From the NCBI GenBank assembly GCA_013393545.1, contig JABXHG010000512.1, positions 1 to 7,724 of the forward strand: a stretch of DNA of 7,724 nucleotides, read 5' to 3'. This document shows, piece after piece, positions 6,224 to 7,724 of this stretch (position 1 is the first letter of the stretch; every line of letters starts with the position of its first letter). Source of the stretch: Alteromonadaceae bacterium. GTDB taxonomy: Bacteria > Pseudomonadota > Gammaproteobacteria > Pseudomonadales > Oleiphilaceae. Made by a program: the position numbers and the translations under genes. The notes under the pieces were generated by a model. That model searched no databases. It was not told the origin of the DNA and was given only the letters and a program-made list of their open reading frames with translations.

Positions 6224-6727
6224 TTATCTAGTCAGTTGCACAAACTGTGCGTTTCTGAGGCTTTTTTCCCCCGTAGGCCTTTTGAAGCCAACCGCCTCGA
6301 TAAGGCAACGATAAACGCCAGAGTGGGACACGATTAAAAGGTGTTCGTAGGCTTCTTCTACTTCTTTGATCGCCCCCAGCCTTTCGGCCAGATTTGCCAG
6401 TGATTCAACCTGAGCCGAAGCGTTCATTTCTGCCCGTTTTGCCTCGGTTTTCCTCAAACCTTCATAGGGACCGAAATCACGTTCGGTTAGCCAGTACTCA
6501 ACTTGTACCGGCGGGGAATGCGGGTGATGTTCGGCGATGATCGTTGCGGTTTGCCGAGCTCTGATCAGCGGGCTCGTCAGAATTATTTGTACCGGCAACC
6601 GGGCAATCTTTGTTGCCGCGGCTTCCGCCTGCTTCACCCCAGTTGAGTTGAGGGGGAGGTCTTTTAGCCCCATCCACTGGTTTCGTTTGTTGTAATCGGT
6701 CTCGCCGTGGCGAATGAAGTAAAGCAA
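6224..6727 (-). CDS. Histidine phosphatase family protein (phosphoglycerate mutase-like)
   Basis: A 167-residue cytosolic phosphatase of the histidine phosphatase superfamily (two-step reaction through a phosphohistidine). Catalytic features: IRHGET at 5-10 with R6 and the nucleophile H7, TSPLIRARQTA at 51-61 giving the second arginine, TERDFGPYEG at 81-90 with the proton donor E82, and LIVSHSGVYRCL at 131-142 with the second histidine H135. Length is typical for short members (SixA, CobC and GpmB-like). The start is inferred as TTG at 6727 because the family signature MLYFIRHGET begins there and no in-frame ATG lies nearer; a ribosome binding site is not obvious. It stands 16 bases after the upstream gene's stop and 15 bases before the aminotransferase start, inside the same transcription unit. 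The substrate, perhaps a sugar phosphate or nucleotide for this glycan pathway, is inferred from context only. Confidence 0.88.
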   Translation of the reverse strand: MLYFIRHGETDYNKRNQWMGLKDLPLNSTGVKQAEAAATKIARLPVQIILTSPLIRARQTATIIAEHHPHSPPVQVEYWLTERDFGPYEGLRKTEAKRAEMNASAQVESLANLAERLGAIKEVEEAYEHLLIVSHSGVYRCLIEAVGFKRPTGEKSLRNAQFVQLTR

Positions 6728-6743
6728 GGCGTGCCACTGATAG

Positions 6744-7487
6744 CTAGAAAAGCAGTGCTTGATGGATTTGGTGATCGGCTGAGTACTTTTGTTTTAGCCA
6801 GTCAGCCAACACGTCTGACAACTCATTGCCTTTTTCTCGAAGCTCGCAATAGGGCTGGCTGCTATTTCGGTCTTCTTTGCGGAGTTGCTCAAGTGATTTT
6901 CGCGTTCTCGGATGAGAAATTTGCTCTAAAAAGTGCTCGTATAACCTCAATACTTCCCGGGTTTGTGTTAGCTCGTGAGAAGCCCTGTAGATTCTCTCAA
7001 GTCCTTGGCAATCAAACCATTCACTGATTTCTTCAAGCGTTTGCTGTTGGGCCAGGTCGGCAGTCTCGGCAACGGCAACAATGCCGCTGAAATACAGAAT
7101 CTTGCGAGAGAACCGGAGTTTTACCTGGCGCAGCCCCCACCCTTTCTGTTGGTCGCTGACCTTGTATTCAAAATCTGTCGCAATGGTGCGGTAATACCGA
7201 ATGATGTCGTTCAGTAGGAACCGTGCCAGTTTGCCGTCTGAGCCATTGGGTTTTATGTAGCGCGCTAACAAGTCCCGCCGATACTGATGAAAACGTTCTT
7301 CGCCATACAACCAGGTGCCTTCCAGGAGAAATAACAACCGCCGGGTAATGTCCTCGTTGGTGTCGTCTTTGCCACCGATGTTACTCAGAATATTTCCTGA
7401 ATCCGTTACTTCATTCTGCCCAAACGCTGCCCAAAGCCTGCAATAACAAGGCTTGGAGCGATATAATAGCATCTGACACCCATTCAC
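6744..7487 (-). pseudogene. Nucleotidyltransferase-type protein, 5'-truncated by an IS1380-type insertion
   Basis: The open frame gives 247 residues. From about residue 43 (NEDITRRLLFLLEGTWLYGEE, then ARFLLNDIIRYYRTIATDFEYK, then KGWGLRQVKLRFSRKILYFSG) it resembles the helical C-terminal region found behind the catalytic domain in certain nucleotidyltransferase-superfamily proteins. That family reading is from memory and is only moderate. No GSxxxGxxxxxSDxD-type catalytic motif is present, as expected if the N-terminal half is missing. The first ~20 codons (MNGCQMLLYRSKPCYC) look random and run antisense into the leader of the IS1380-type transposase at 7508, with a TGA just upstream at 7488-7490. 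I therefore read it as a truncated gene, the join lying near 7425-7440. Its stop lies 16 bases before the phosphatase start. The C-terminal tail (RKEDRNSSQPYCELREKG, then DVLADWLKQKY) is charged. It could also be expressed as a shortened protein. Confidence 0.6.
7462..7467 (+). promoter_or_regulatory. Possible -10 element of the IS1380-type transposase gene
   Basis: A perfect TATAAT 40 bases upstream of the transposase ATG, in the element's leader. The sequence 17 bases upstream (TGCAAT) is a poor -35 box, so this is a weak promoter at best or dependent on outside sequence. Confidence 0.3.
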
Positions 7488-7507
7488 CCAGTTAGTGCTT
7501 TCGGCTC

Positions 7508-7724
7508 ATGCGTACCTTCACTCTCCAGCAATCCCGAACCGAAGTCTATACACCCAACGGCGGGCTGGCCCTGGTCGGTCATTGCCTGAACCGGCATACA
7601 TCGCTTACCAAAACCGCCCGCACCGTCGCCAAGCGGCACGGTATTCCGAACATTGAGCTGATCCGGACCTATCTGGGGTTGATCACGCTGGGCAAGAGTG
7701 ACTTCGAGGCGGCCGAGCCGGTGC
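7508..7724 (+). CDS. IS1380-family transposase, N-terminal part (cut by window edge)
   Basis: The first 72 residues of a DDE transposase, open to the right edge. The segments PNGGLALVGHCLNRHTSL (16-33) and then IPNIELIRTYLGLITLGKSDFEAAE (46-70) match the N-terminal region of IS1380-type transposases (DDE group 1), where a GGLALVG-like start and a GLL..GKSDFEA-like motif recur. The catalytic acidic residues would be further on, outside the window. The ATG at 7508 has no strong Shine-Dalgarno; GCTTTCGG precedes it. It is the only plus-strand gene in the window and diverges from the truncated nucleotidyltransferase-like gene. Another DDE family is possible but less likely. Confidence 0.75.
   Translation, partial: MRTFTLQQSRTEVYTPNGGLALVGHCLNRHTSLTKTARTVAKRHGIPNIELIRTYLGLITLGKSDFEAAEPV

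Larger units (their letters stand above)
7430..7724 (+). mobile_element. Left end of an IS1380-type insertion sequence (boundary approximate)
   Basis: The transposase start at 7508 and the broken reading frame on the other strand place the end of the element near 7425-7440. An inverted repeat AAGCCT (7434-7439) and AGGCTT (7449-7454) lies at that place and could be part of the terminal structure. The other terminus is beyond the window, so neither the terminal inverted repeat nor a target duplication can be checked. Confidence 0.45.

Noticed and set aside
5393..6337. 314-residue open frame on the plus strand
   Set aside because: It is antisense to the aminotransferase gene, whose catalytic motifs are complete, and its translation has no recognisable domain; long antisense frames are common in GC-rich genes.
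6498..6737. 79-residue open frame on the minus strand with a GTG start
   Set aside because: It overlaps the phosphatase gene in another frame and has no motif, while the phosphatase frame has all catalytic residues.
5117..7487. A complete dTDP-Fuc4NAc biosynthesis pathway
   Set aside because: Only an aminotransferase is present; no RmlA, RmlB or N-acetyltransferase gene can be seen in the window.
1..7724. CRISPR arrays, tRNA genes, rRNA genes or riboswitches
   Set aside because: No regularly spaced repeats, cloverleaf-like sequence or known conserved RNA element was seen on either strand.

Overview
The window reads as part of a surface-polysaccharide (O-antigen or capsule type) locus from a Gram-negative gammaproteobacterium. 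The protein flavour and the insertion-sequence types suggest a marine genus such as Marinobacter, but that is inference; nothing here proves the genus. Every intact gene between the two edges lies on the minus strand, so the operon reads from right to left.

Reading in the direction of transcription: at the right edge an IS1380-type transposase gene starts on the plus strand (7508 onward, cut by the window). Next to it is a gene for a nucleotidyltransferase-type protein that seems to have lost its N-terminal half to the insertion (7487-6744). Then come a histidine phosphatase (6727-6224), a PLP-dependent DegT-family sugar aminotransferase (6208-5117), a PAPS-dependent sulfotransferase (5067-4219), a WecF-like GT56 4-acetamido-4,6-dideoxygalactose transferase (4226-3033) and a WzxC-type flippase (2974-1529). 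After these sits a small protein with a PD-(D/E)XK nuclease-like signature (about 1429-857), a short gene remnant (about 793-689), and a protein of unknown function with a pentapeptide-like C-terminal part (666-277). The left edge holds the start of an IS3-type OrfA (229-1, cut by the window).

The biochemical theme is a glycan repeat unit containing a 4-amino-4,6-dideoxyhexose. The aminotransferase would make the amino sugar, the GT56 enzyme would add its N-acetyl form to a lipid-linked sugar, the sulfotransferase could sulfate the glycan, and the flippase would export the lipid-linked unit. The dTDP-sugar synthesis genes (RmlA/RmlB type), the N-acetyltransferase and any polymerase are not in the window. 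The sulfotransferase and GT56 genes are much more AT-rich than the aminotransferase before them, a mosaic pattern usual for glycan loci assembled by transfer. Beyond the flippase the region looks like accessory DNA and gene debris next to an IS. No tRNA, rRNA, CRISPR array or convincing intrinsic terminator was seen.
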